Under the pieces are notes generated by a model, which worked only from the letters and a program-made list of their open reading frames with translations, was not told where the DNA came from and ran no database searches. From contig NZ_LFIP02000001.1 of the NCBI RefSeq assembly GCF_001189235.2, positions 1,054,001-1,118,000 on the forward strand: a stretch of DNA of 64,000 nt, read 5' to 3'. The DNA comes from Bradyrhizobium embrapense (lineage in GTDB: Bacteria; Pseudomonadota; Alphaproteobacteria; Rhizobiales; Xanthobacteraceae). Shown here piece by piece: positions 48,967-57,748 of the stretch (the first letter of the stretch is position 1; every line of letters starts with the position of its first letter). Position numbers and translations under genes: made by a program.

Positions 48967-49722
48967 TCAGTGGCCCAGATAGACTTCGATCACCTTCGGA
49001 TCGTTCTTGACGTGCTCCATCGTCCCCTCGGACAGGATCTGCCCCTGGTGCAGCACGGTGACCTTGTGCGCGATGTCCTCGACGAACTTCATGTCGTGCT
49101 CGATCACCAGCACCGAGCGGTCCTTGATGATGCGATTGAGCAATTCGGCGGTCTTGGCGCGCTCGGACACGCTCATGCCGGCGACCGGCTCGTCGAGCAT
49201 CAGGAGGTCCGGGTCCTGGATCAGCAGCATGCCGATCTCGAGCCACTGCTTCTGGCCGTGGCTGAGCTGGTCGGCATAGGTGTTGAGGCGATCCTTGAGG
49301 AAGATCATCTCGGCGACCTCCTCGACCCGCTGCTTGACCGCGTCGTCGCGCTGGAAGGTCAGCGAGCCGAACACGGTGCGGCCGCGCGGGTAGGAAATCT
49401 CGAGGTTCTCGAACACGGTGAGATCCTCGAACACCGACGGTGTCTGGAACTTGCGCCCGACGCCGGCCTGCACGATCTCGTTCTCACGCAATCGCGTTAG
49501 CTCCTGGCCGCGGAACTGGATCGAGCCGGAGGTGGCGCGGGTCTTGCCGCAGATCAGATCGAGCACCGTGGTCTTGCCGGCGCCGTTCGGGCCGATGATG
49601 ACGCGGATCTCGTTCTCCTCGACATAGAAGGAGAGATCGTTCACCGCCTTGAAGCCGTCGAAGGATACGGTCAGACCGGAGACCGCGAGCAGGAAGTCCT
49701 TGGGCTGGTGGCCGACGAGCAT
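48967..49722 (-). CDS. ABC transporter ATP-binding protein, UrtD type (system D)
   Basis: 251 residues. Walker A is GPNGAGKTT, the signature LSHGQKQWLEIGMLL and Walker B LLMLDEPVAGMSVSE. UrtD-type, paired with the UrtE-type subunit downstream. It follows the UrtC-type permease by 12 bp. Confidence 0.92.
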   Translation of the reverse strand: MLVGHQPKDFLLAVSGLTVSFDGFKAVNDLSFYVEENEIRVIIGPNGAGKTTVLDLICGKTRATSGSIQFRGQELTRLRENEIVQAGVGRKFQTPSVFEDLTVFENLEISYPRGRTVFGSLTFQRDDAVKQRVEEVAEMIFLKDRLNTYADQLSHGQKQWLEIGMLLIQDPDLLMLDEPVAGMSVSERAKTAELLNRIIKDRSVLVIEHDMKFVEDIAHKVTVLHQGQILSEGTMEHVKNDPKVIEVYLGH

Positions 49723-49734
49723 GATGGTCCCTCC

Positions 49735-50871
49735 TCACTCGGCCGGTGCGCCGTCGGCGATCATGCCGGCCGCCGATTTCGATTTGCGTGATGCGAACAG
49801 GCGATCGATGCGGGGCTGGATATGGTCCGCCCAGATGCCCGAGAGCCCGTTCGGGAAGGCCAGCACGACCGCGATGAACAGCGCGCCGAGGCCGAACAGC
49901 CAGAGCTGCGGGAAGGATTCCGAGAGGCTGGTCTTGGCGAAATTGACCAGCAGCGCGCCCCACACTGCGCCGAAGATCGACATCCGGCCGCCAACCGCGG
50001 TGTAGATCACCATCTCGATCGACGGCACGATGCCGACGAAGGACGGCGACATGAAGCCGACCTCGAGCGTGAACATGGCGCCGCCGATCGCGGCGAACAC
50101 CGCCGCGGCGCAGAACGCGAAGATCTTGAAGTTGGCGACGCTATAACCGGAGAAGCGCACGCGATCCTCCTGCTCCCGCATCGCCACCAGGATGCGCCCG
50201 AGTTTTGTCAGCCGGATGAATTGCGCGGCGACGATGCATCCGAACAGCAGCACAACCTCGACGAAATACAGAATGAACTTGGCGTGATCGGTGCGGATGT
50301 CCCAGCCGTGCAGCGTGCGCAAATCGGTGATGCCGTTGATGCCGCCGGTGTAACCCTGCTGCCCCACGATCAGGATGGTGAGGATCGCGGCGATCGCTTG
50401 CGTGATGATCGCAAAATAGACGCCGCCGACCCGGCGCTTGAACATCGCAGCACCGATGATCAGCGCGAAGAACGCGGGAACCAGCAGGATCGCCAGCAGC
50501 GTGACGGGGAAGCTGTGGAATGGCTTCCAGAAGAAGGGCAGCGAGGTGAGCTGGTTCCAGTCCATGAAATCAGGAATGCCCGGCGTCGACTGGATCTTGG
50601 TGTTCGCGACCGACGATGCCTCGAGCTTGAGGTACATTGCCATGCAGTAGCCGCCGAGGCCGAAGAACACGCCCTGCCCGAGGCTCAGGATGCCGCCATA
50701 ACCCCAGCACAGCACGAGGCCGATGCCGACGAAGGCGTAGGTCAGGTATTTGGCGACCAGGTTGAGGCGGAAGATATCCAGCGACAGCGGCAGGATGACA
50801 AGGAGCAGCGCCGCGAGCGCAAGGAAGCCGAGCAGTTCGGAGCGATTGAAAAAGCGCGAGTTGATGACCAT
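49735..50871 (-). CDS. ABC transporter permease, UrtC type (system D)
   Basis: 378 residues from ATG 50871 (AGGCAGGTC upstream). The much longer open frame reaching 51891 reads the UrtB-type gene out of frame and is ignored. Motifs: CWGYGGILSLGQGVFFGLGG near residue 60 and GQQGYTGGINGITDL near residue 190, as in UrtC. Polytopic channel subunit. Confidence 0.9.
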   Translation of the reverse strand: MVINSRFFNRSELLGFLALAALLLVILPLSLDIFRLNLVAKYLTYAFVGIGLVLCWGYGGILSLGQGVFFGLGGYCMAMYLKLEASSVANTKIQSTPGIPDFMDWNQLTSLPFFWKPFHSFPVTLLAILLVPAFFALIIGAAMFKRRVGGVYFAIITQAIAAILTILIVGQQGYTGGINGITDLRTLHGWDIRTDHAKFILYFVEVVLLFGCIVAAQFIRLTKLGRILVAMREQEDRVRFSGYSVANFKIFAFCAAAVFAAIGGAMFTLEVGFMSPSFVGIVPSIEMVIYTAVGGRMSIFGAVWGALLVNFAKTSLSESFPQLWLFGLGALFIAVVLAFPNGLSGIWADHIQPRIDRLFASRKSKSAAGMIADGAPAE

Positions 50872-50888
50872 GACCTGCCTGCTTGTTC

Positions 50889-51815
50889 TTATTTGCGGAC
50901 CTTGAGCGCGAACAGCCCCTGCGGACGGACCATCAGGATCGCGACGATGGTGAGCAGCGTGATCACCTTGGCCATCGATCCCGACAGGAAGAACTCCAGC
51001 GTCGACTGGGTCTGCGAGATCGAGAAGGCGGAGGCGATGGTGCCGAACAGCGAGGCCGCGCCGCCGAAAACGACGACCAGGAAGGTGTCGACGATGTAGA
51101 GCTGGCCGGCGGTCGGTCCGGTCGAGCCGATCATGGTGAAGGCCGAGCCCGCGATCCCGGCGATGCCGCAGCCGAGACCGAAGGTGTAACGGTCGACCTT
51201 CTCGGTGTTGATGCCGACGGCGCCGGCCATCACGCGGTTCTGCACCACGGCGCGCACCTGCTTGCCCCAGCTCGACCAGAACAGCACGTAGGCGACCGCG
51301 ATCGTGATCAGCATGGTCAGCGCCATCACGAACATGCCGTTGATCGGGATCTGGATCGAGTCGGTCGCCTGCAAGGAGCCCATCATCCATTCCGGCAGTT
51401 CGACGCCGACCTCGCGCGCGCCGAAGATCGAGCGATAGGCCTGCTGCAGGATCAGGCTGAGGCCCCAGGTCGCCAGCAACGTATCGAGCGGCCGTTTGTA
51501 GAGATGACGTATCAGCGCCCATTCGACCAGCATGCCGAGCGCGCCGGAGGCAATGAACGCCAGGATCATCGCGATGAAGAAGTAGCCGGGAAACAGCCAG
51601 GGCGCGACGTGCTGCACGGCGTTCGACGTCATCCAGGTGACGTAGGCCCCCAGGATCATGAACTCGCCATGGGCCATGTTGATGACGCCCATCTGGCCGA
51701 AGATGATGGCAAGCCCGAGCGCCATCAGCACATAGACGGAGAACAGGATGAGCCCGGCAAATCCCTGCATCGCAAGAATCGCGCCGAGGTCGCTGATCGA
51801 ATAGTCGCCGAACAT
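50889..51815 (-). CDS. ABC transporter permease, UrtB type (system D)
   Basis: 308 residues. The LivH/UrtB signature FGQMGVINMAHGEFMILGAY is present near residue 40, with the later GINTEKVDRYTFGLGCGIAG. It lies 17 bp before the UrtC-type gene and 120 bp after the binding-protein gene. Confidence 0.9.
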   Translation of the reverse strand: MFGDYSISDLGAILAMQGFAGLILFSVYVLMALGLAIIFGQMGVINMAHGEFMILGAYVTWMTSNAVQHVAPWLFPGYFFIAMILAFIASGALGMLVEWALIRHLYKRPLDTLLATWGLSLILQQAYRSIFGAREVGVELPEWMMGSLQATDSIQIPINGMFVMALTMLITIAVAYVLFWSSWGKQVRAVVQNRVMAGAVGINTEKVDRYTFGLGCGIAGIAGSAFTMIGSTGPTAGQLYIVDTFLVVVFGGAASLFGTIASAFSISQTQSTLEFFLSGSMAKVITLLTIVAILMVRPQGLFALKVRK

Positions 51816-51871
51816 CTGGTCCTCCAGTCCAAGGGCATACGTCGCGACACGGCCGCGACGGCGGATCGTGG

Positions 51872-51895
51872 GCGTGGACGACTTCGTCCACGCCG
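51872..51895 (-). terminator. 9-bp hairpin between binding-protein and permease genes (system D)
   Basis: GGCGTGGAC, a 6-nt loop, GTCCACGCC: a perfect 9-bp stem in the 120-bp gap. A second small hairpin (gcgcc-tta-ggcgc, 51917-51929) lies next to the binding-protein stop. No U-tract follows either. Confidence 0.55.
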
Positions 51896-51935
51896 CGATG
51901 CGTTTGAAGTGAAGTTGCGCCTTAGGCGCGCAGCC

Positions 51936-53198
51936 TCACTGGTAGCCCTTGGGGAACGGATCCGGCTCGACGAGATCGGCGGTCTCGTAGATCAGCTCGT
52001 ACTGGCCGTCGGCCTTGGCGCGTCCGACGCGGGTCTTCGACCACAAATGGTGGTTCTCGTGGATCCGGACGTAGCCTTCCGGCGCGCCCTTGAACTCGAC
52101 GCCGGGGGACGCCGCCGCGATCTTGTCGATGTCGAAGGAGCCCGCCTTCTCCACCGTCAATTTCCACAGCCACGGGCCGAGATAGGCAGCCTGGGTGACG
52201 TCTCCGATCACGGTCTTCTCGCCCCACATCTTCTTGAACGCGGGCACGAAGGCCTTGTTGTTCGGATTGTCGAGCGACTGGAAGTACTTCATGCAGGCGT
52301 AGGCGCCCGCGATGTTCTCGCCGCCGATGCCGTCGATCTCGTCCTCGGTGACCGAGATCGTCAGCAGCGTCTGCTTCGACAGGTCGATGCCGGCTGCTTT
52401 CAACTGCTTGTAGAACGCGACGTTGGAGCCGCCGACGATGATCGCGTAGATCACGTCGGGCTTGGTCAGCTTGATCTTGTTGATCACCGAGTTGAACTGG
52501 GTCGAGCCGAGCGGGAAGTATTCCTCGCCGACCACCTTGCAGCCCTGCAGATGGTTCTCGATGTGCTTGCGCGCGATCTTGTTCGAGGTGCGCGGCCAGA
52601 TGTAGTCCGAGCCGAGCAGATAGAAGCTCTTGGCGCCCTTGGTCTTGTTGACCCAGTCGAGGCCGGCGATGATCTGCTGCGTCGCCTCCTGGCCGGTGTA
52701 GATCACGTTCTTGGACTGCTCGAGACCCTCATAGAAGGTCGGGTAGTACAGCATGCCGTTGTACTGCTCGAACACCGGCAGCACCGCCTTGCGCGAGGCC
52801 GAGGTCCAGCAACCCATCACGGCTGCGCATTTGTCGTTGACCAGCAGCTTCTTCGCCTTTTCCGCGAAGGTCGGCCAGTCGCTCGCGCCGTCCTCCTGGA
52901 TGAACTTGATCTTGCGGCCGAGCACGCCGCCGGCGGCGTTGATCTGCTCGATCGCGAGCTTCTCGGCCTCGACCGATCCGGTCTCCGAGATCGCCATGGT
53001 GCCGGTCACCGAGTGCAGGATGCCGACCGTCACTTCGCTATCGGTGACTGCAAGACCTGTGGTGTTGACCGCAGAGGTTGCAGGAACGTCGGCAAAAGCG
53101 GGACGGCCCAGCATCGAAACGGCCGGCAAAGCAGCCATTCCCATCAAGAGCTTGCGCCGGAGCGGAGACTTCAGGCCTGGTTTTGTTTCGTCTGACAT
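51936..53198 (-). CDS. ABC transporter substrate-binding protein, formamide/urea type (system D)
   Basis: 420 residues from ATG 53198 (GGGGTGCTC upstream). The signal is Tat-like (LRRKLLMGMAALPAVSM, cleavage near AFA). Motifs are VTVGILHSVTGTMAISETG, MGCWTSASRKAVLPVFEQ and YYPTFYEGLEQSKNVIYTG. It heads the formamide operon and is the counterpart of FmdD in known formamidase clusters (by position). Divergent from the kinase fusion, with a 167-bp shared control region. Confidence 0.9.
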   Translation of the reverse strand: MSDETKPGLKSPLRRKLLMGMAALPAVSMLGRPAFADVPATSAVNTTGLAVTDSEVTVGILHSVTGTMAISETGSVEAEKLAIEQINAAGGVLGRKIKFIQEDGASDWPTFAEKAKKLLVNDKCAAVMGCWTSASRKAVLPVFEQYNGMLYYPTFYEGLEQSKNVIYTGQEATQQIIAGLDWVNKTKGAKSFYLLGSDYIWPRTSNKIARKHIENHLQGCKVVGEEYFPLGSTQFNSVINKIKLTKPDVIYAIIVGGSNVAFYKQLKAAGIDLSKQTLLTISVTEDEIDGIGGENIAGAYACMKYFQSLDNPNNKAFVPAFKKMWGEKTVIGDVTQAAYLGPWLWKLTVEKAGSFDIDKIAAASPGVEFKGAPEGYVRIHENHHLWSKTRVGRAKADGQYELIYETADLVEPDPFPKGYQ

Positions 53199-53266
53199 GA
53201 GCACCCCATTGGTTCGAGAACGCTTATTGATCGGGCGAGGATTGCTCACTTTTGTGCAGCGCACTG

Positions 53267-53284
53267 ATACGTGAGATCGCGTAT
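53267..53284. promoter_or_regulatory. Small inverted repeat in the fmd / sensor-kinase divergent region
   Basis: ATACG, an 8-nt spacer, CGTAT (53267-53271 and 53280-53284), 69 bp from the binding-protein start. A possible site for the LuxR-type response regulator encoded downstream of the kinase; position is the only support. Confidence 0.3.
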
Positions 53285-53314
53285 ACTGCACCGCAAAATA
53301 GCGACGTAGGTTTT

Positions 53315-53330
53315 TGGTACGGGATTTGCC
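53315..53330 (+). promoter_or_regulatory. Sigma-54 (-24/-12) promoter candidate for the sensor kinase
   Basis: TGGTACGGGATTTGCC matches the sigma-54 consensus TGGCACG-N4-TTGC[AT] at all but two positions with exact GG-N10-GC spacing. The predicted start of transcription is about 25 bp before the GTG start at 53366. Confidence 0.6.
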
Positions 53331-53365
53331 CGCGATCAAAGCATCGTGGACCAGGAGTTAGAAGA

Positions 53366-56300
53366 GTGGCAGGGCGGCAGCGGATAGACCGCGTCAGGCG
53401 CCAATACAATCAATGGGTCGCCAACCAGACGCTGGAAGACTACGCGCTGCGCTTCACCGCCAAGAGCGCGCGGCGCTGGTCCGCCGCCCGCGTCGCCAAC
53501 ACCGCGCTCGGCGCGATCTCCTTCCTCGCGCTGGAGGCGATCGGCGGCACCATCACGCTGAACTACGGCGCGATGAACGCCTCGGCCGCGATCCTCGTCG
53601 TCAGCGTCATCATCTTCCTCTGCGGATTGCCGATCGCCTACCATGCCGCCAAAAGCGGCATCGATATCGACCTGCTGACCCGCGGCGCCGGCTTCGGCTA
53701 TATCGGCTCGACCATCACCTCGCTGATCTACGCCTCCTTCACCTTCATCTTCTTCGCCATCGAGGCCGTGATCCTGGCCAGCGCGCTCGACATGTGCTTC
53801 GGCATCCCGCGGCCGATCGGCTATCTGATCAGCGCTGTCGTGATCATTCCCCTCGTCGTCTACGGCATCACGCTGATCAGCCGCTTCCAGCTCTGGACGC
53901 AGCCGCTGTGGGTGATCCTCCACATCATGCCGTTCGCGGCGATCGCCTGGGCCAATCCGCATTCCTTCACCGAGTGGCGCAAATTCGCCGGCGAGCACGG
54001 CGATCCCGCTGGGAATCTCGACCTGCTGCTGTTCGGCACCGCGGCCTCGGTCGTGTTCGCGCTGGTGGCTCAGATCGGCGAGCAGGTCGACTTCCTGCGC
54101 TTCCTGCCGCGCGATCGCCGCACGTCGCGCAAGGCCTGGTGGATCGCGCTGCTGAGCGCCGGTCCGGGCTGGATCGTGCTCGGCGCGCTCAAGCTGCTGG
54201 CCGGCTCGTTCCTCGCCTTCTTCGCGCTCAGCCACGGCGTCTCGGCCGAGCATGCGGCCGAGCCGGCCAACATGTATCTCGAAGCCTTCCGCTACGTGCT
54301 GTCGCAGCCGGATCTCGCGATGGCGCTGACCGGGACGTTCGTGATCCTGTCGCAGGTCAAGATCAACGTCACCAACGCCTATGCCGGCTCGATCGCCTGG
54401 TCGAACTTCTTCTCCCGCCTCACCCATTCGCATCCCGGCCGCGTGGTGTGGCTGGTGTTCAACGTGGTCGTCGCGCTGCTGTTGATGGAGATCGGCGTCT
54501 ACAAGGCGCTGGAGCAGACGCTGGCGCTCTACTCCAACGTCGCGATCGCCTGGGTCGGCGCGCTGGTCGCCGATCTCGTCATCAACAAGCCGCTCGGCCT
54601 GCGGCCGCAGCATATCGAGTTCAAGCGCGCCCATCTCTGCGACATCAATCCGGTCGGGGTCGGGGCCATGACGATTGCCACCGTGGTCTCGATCAGCGCG
54701 TTCTACGGCCTGTTCGGTCCGACCGCCAAGGCGCTGTCCGCCTTCGTGGCGCTCGCGGTCGCGTTCATCACGGCGCCCCTGATTGCCTGGGCGACCGACG
54801 GCAAGTATTACATCGCGCGCAAGCCGAAGCGGAGCTGGCAGAACCTTGAATCGATCCAATGCTGTATCTGCGAGCATGCCTTCGAGCCCGAGGACATGGC
54901 CGCCTGCCCGGCCTATGCCGGCCCGATCTGCTCCTTGTGCTGCTCGCTCGACGCCCGCTGTCACGACCTCTGCAAACCGCACGGGCGGATCGGCGCGCAG
55001 GTGTCGGACGCCCTGGGCACGGTGATGCCGCAGCCGATCTACGCCCGCATCAACTCGCAGCTCGGCCATTATCTCGGCGTGTTCGCGGTCTCGGCCGGTC
55101 TCGTGGCGCTGGTGCTCGGCCTGATCTATTTGCAGACCACCGCGGCCGTGCATGCCAACGAACTATTGGCCGACGTGCTGTGGAAGGTGTTCTTTGCACT
55201 GACCCTAATCATCGGTGTCGTCGCCTGGCTGTTCGTGCTGGCGCAGCAGAGCCGCCGTGCCGCCGAAGACGAAACCCGCCGGCAGACCACGCTACTGATC
55301 CAGGAGATCGACGCCCACAAGCGCACCGATGCCGAGTTGCAGCGCGCCAAGGAAGTGGCGGAGTCGGCCAACCTCGCCAAGAGCAGATACGTCGTCGGCC
55401 TCAGCCATGAGCTCCGCTCGCCGCTCAACGCGATCTCCGGTTACGCGCAGCTATTGGAGCAGGACGACAGTCTCCAGGTGCGTCCCCGCGAGCAGGTGCG
55501 CGTGGTCCGCCGCAGCGCCGATCATTTGTCGGGCCTGATCGACGGCATCCTCGACATCTCCAAGATCGAGGCCGGCCGCCTCTATCTGTCGCGCGACGAG
55601 GTGCGGCTGAACGATTTCCTCGAGCAGCTGGTCGGCATGTTCCGCCTGCAGGCCGCCGCAAAGGGCATCGACTTCGTGTTCAGACGGCCGGCCGTGCTGC
55701 CGGTCGTGGTCTATGCCGACGAGAAGCGGCTGCGGCAGATCCTGATCAACCTGCTGTCGAATGCGATCAAGTTCACGCAGACCGGCAAGGTGCAGTTCGT
55801 GGTGCATTACCGCAGTCCGGTCGCCGAGTTCGAGGTGATCGATACCGGGCCGGGCATCCAGCCCGACGATCTCGAGCGGATCTTCGCCCCGTTCGAGCGC
55901 GGCGCACTGGGCGTCAGCCAGCCGCAGACCGGTACCGGGCTCGGCCTCACCATCAGCCGCTTGCTCGCGGGTGTGATGGGCGGCGACATCAAGGTCCTGA
56001 GCACGGTCGGTGCCGGCAGCACGTTCCGCGTCAAGCTGCTGCTATCCGAGGTCACCAATCCGCGCCGCGATGCCCCGATCGATGCTCCCGTGTACGGCTA
56101 TCACGGCCCGCGCAAGACCATCCTGATCACCGACGACGACCCGACCCACCGCGACCTCCTGCGCCAGATCCTGGCTCCGCTCGGCTTCATCCTGCTCAGC
56201 GCACCGGATGGGCCGGGCTGCCTTGCGCTCGCGCAGCATTGTCGTCCCGACATGTTCCTGCTCGATATCTCGATGGCGGGCATGGACGGCTGGACGGTCG

Positions 56301-56734
56301 CCGAGACCTTGCGCTCCGAAGGCCATCACCAGGCACGAATCCTGATGATCTCGGCCAGCGCGCTGGAGGCCCATGGCGCGCCGCTGGCGCAGCCGTTCCA
56401 CGACGGCTATCTGATGAAGCCGATCGACATTCCGCGGTTGCTCGAGACCATCCGCCAGCTGCTCAAGATCGAATGGCAGTATGAGGCCGAGCAGGTTCCT
56501 CCTCCGCAATGGAAGCCCGACACGGGCTCACGCCCGCCGGTGAAATATGTCGAAGAGCTGATCAGCCTCGGCCAGCTCGGCTATATCAGGGCGATCCAGC
56601 TCAAGCTCGACGAGATCGGCAACGAAAGTCCCGAGCATACCGATTTCGTCAGCCAGATGCGCACGCTGATCGACCGGTTCGATCTTGATCAATATATGGC
56701 GACGTTGAAGACATTGCACAGCTATGACCATTGA
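53366..56734 (+). CDS. NCS1-family permease fused to hybrid histidine kinase
   Basis: 1122 residues from GTG 53366 (AGGAG 8 bp upstream). Residues ~30-480 form a complete NCS1-type (cytosine/purine/allantoin) permease with ~12 membrane segments (EAIGGTITLNYGAMN; SQVKINVTNAYAGSIAWSNF). A cysteine-rich segment follows (about 499-536; CCICEHAF, ICSLCCS, CHDLC), then two membrane helices (567-626). The kinase has His681 in GLSHELRSPLNA, an N-box LINLLSNAIKF, VIDTGPGI and GTGLGL. A receiver domain (~914-1033) carries Asp967 in FLLDISMAGMDG. An ~90-residue tail ends the protein. Probably a transporter-like receptor that senses a nitrogen compound and phosphorylates the co-transcribed regulator (inference). 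Confidence 0.9.
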   Translation: MAGRQRIDRVRRQYNQWVANQTLEDYALRFTAKSARRWSAARVANTALGAISFLALEAIGGTITLNYGAMNASAAILVVSVIIFLCGLPIAYHAAKSGIDIDLLTRGAGFGYIGSTITSLIYASFTFIFFAIEAVILASALDMCFGIPRPIGYLISAVVIIPLVVYGITLISRFQLWTQPLWVILHIMPFAAIAWANPHSFTEWRKFAGEHGDPAGNLDLLLFGTAASVVFALVAQIGEQVDFLRFLPRDRRTSRKAWWIALLSAGPGWIVLGALKLLAGSFLAFFALSHGVSAEHAAEPANMYLEAFRYVLSQPDLAMALTGTFVILSQVKINVTNAYAGSIAWSNFFSRLTHSHPGRVVWLVFNVVVALLLMEIGVYKALEQTLALYSNVAIAWVGALVADLVINKPLGLRPQHIEFKRAHLCDINPVGVGAMTIATVVSISAFYGLFGPTAKALSAFVALAVAFITAPLIAWATDGKYYIARKPKRSWQNLESIQCCICEHAFEPEDMAACPAYAGPICSLCCSLDARCHDLCKPHGRIGAQVSDALGTVMPQPIYARINSQLGHYLGVFAVSAGLVALVLGLIYLQTTAAVHANELLADVLWKVFFALTLIIGVVAWLFVLAQQSRRAAEDETRRQTTLLIQEIDAHKRTDAELQRAKEVAESANLAKSRYVVGLSHELRSPLNAISGYAQLLEQDDSLQVRPREQVRVVRRSADHLSGLIDGILDISKIEAGRLYLSRDEVRLNDFLEQLVGMFRLQAAAKGIDFVFRRPAVLPVVVYADEKRLRQILINLLSNAIKFTQTGKVQFVVHYRSPVAEFEVIDTGPGIQPDDLERIFAPFERGALGVSQPQTGTGLGLTISRLLAGVMGGDIKVLSTVGAGSTFRVKLLLSEVTNPRRDAPIDAPVYGYHGPRKTILITDDDPTHRDLLRQILAPLGFILLSAPDGPGCLALAQHCRPDMFLLDISMAGMDGWTVAETLRSEGHHQARILMISASALEAHGAPLAQPFHDGYLMKPIDIPRLLETIRQLLKIEWQYEAEQVPPPQWKPDTGSRPPVKYVEELISLGQLGYIRAIQLKLDEIGNESPEHTDFVSQMRTLIDRFDLDQYMATLKTLHSYDH

Positions 56735-57650
56735 ACAGCGAAAGCGCGACGTCGCGCTCGTCGTCGACGACTCGCCGGAGACGTTGCGGCTCTTGACCGA
56801 CGCGCTCGACGGCGCCGGCATGACTGTGATGGTCGCGCTCGACGGCGCCTCCGCGATGCGCATCGTCGACCAGATCACCCCTGACATCGTCCTGCTCGAT
56901 GCCGTGATGCCCGGCATGGACGGGTTCGAGACCTGCAAGCGGCTGAAGCGCGACGCCGGGCTCGATGGCGTGCCGATCATCTTCATGACGGGGCTCGCCG
57001 AGACCGAGCACATCGTGCGCGGACTGGAGGCCGGCGGCGTCGACTACGTCACCAAGCCCATCGTGGTCGAGGAGATGTTGGCGCGGATCCGGGTCCACCT
57101 CGCCAACGCGCGGATGACGCAGAGCGCCCGCGCCGCGCTCGACGTCTCCGGCCGCTACCTGCTCGCGGTCAACAGCTCGGGCACGCTGTTGTGGGCGACG
57201 CCGCAGGCACAGCGGCTGCTGTCGGATACGCTCGCCGAAGCCGCCGACAATTTCGTGTTGCCGGAGCCGATGCCGCAATGGCTCGACCAGGCGCAGAAGG
57301 GCAAAGCCGGAGCGAAAACCGCGACGGTGGCGTCCTTCCCCGGCAACGAGCAGCTCCGCCTGCAATTCATGGGCAAGCTCGGCCCCAACGAATTCCTGCT
57401 GCGCCTCGCCAAGGACACCAGCGGCGACATGCCGGCCGAGTTCTCCAGCGAGCTCGGCCTGACCACCCGCGAGGGCGAGGTGCTGTCCTGGCTCTCCAAG
57501 GGCAAGACCAACCGCGACATCGCGCAGATCCTGGGTTTGAGCCCGCGCACCGTCGACAAGCATCTCGAGCAGATCTACGCCAAGCTCGGCGTCGAGAACC
57601 GCACCGCCGCCGCCGCGATCGCGGTCAACGCCAGGCACCGCAAGTCGTAG
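56724..57650 (+). CDS. Response regulator, receiver plus LuxR-type DNA-binding domain
   Basis: 308 residues; the start overlaps the kinase gene by 11 bp. Receiver domain with Asp15/Asp16, phosphoacceptor Asp59 (IVLLDAVMPGMDG), Thr89 and Lys111 (DYVTKPI). A middle segment of ~100 residues (LLAVNSSGTLLWATPQAQRL) looks PAS-like. The C-terminal LuxR helix-turn-helix is LTTREGEVLSWLSKGKTNRD with RTVDKHLEQIYAKLGV. Likely the output partner of the NCS1-kinase fusion, with the divergent formamide operon as the nearest target (inference). Confidence 0.92.
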   Translation: MTIEQRKRDVALVVDDSPETLRLLTDALDGAGMTVMVALDGASAMRIVDQITPDIVLLDAVMPGMDGFETCKRLKRDAGLDGVPIIFMTGLAETEHIVRGLEAGGVDYVTKPIVVEEMLARIRVHLANARMTQSARAALDVSGRYLLAVNSSGTLLWATPQAQRLLSDTLAEAADNFVLPEPMPQWLDQAQKGKAGAKTATVASFPGNEQLRLQFMGKLGPNEFLLRLAKDTSGDMPAEFSSELGLTTREGEVLSWLSKGKTNRDIAQILGLSPRTVDKHLEQIYAKLGVENRTAAAAIAVNARHRKS

Positions 57651-57748
57651 CCTGCCAGCTCTCCGCTACCGACCCGCGTCCGGAAATGGCCAATCGCCCC
57701 GGACCGTGACAGGATGGGCCGTATCGCTCATTCCTGTGGAGAATAGCC

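Noticed and set aside
50872..51891. Extension of the UrtC-type permease to give a 718-residue protein
   Set aside because: The extra part is the UrtB-type gene read in the wrong frame; the permease start is at 50871.
50883..53195. 770-residue plus-strand open frame
   Set aside because: Antisense to the formamide receptor and UrtB-type permease; no recognisable domain.
53336..55153. 605-residue minus-strand open frame
   Set aside because: Antisense to the NCS1 permease part of the kinase fusion; charged low-complexity composition.
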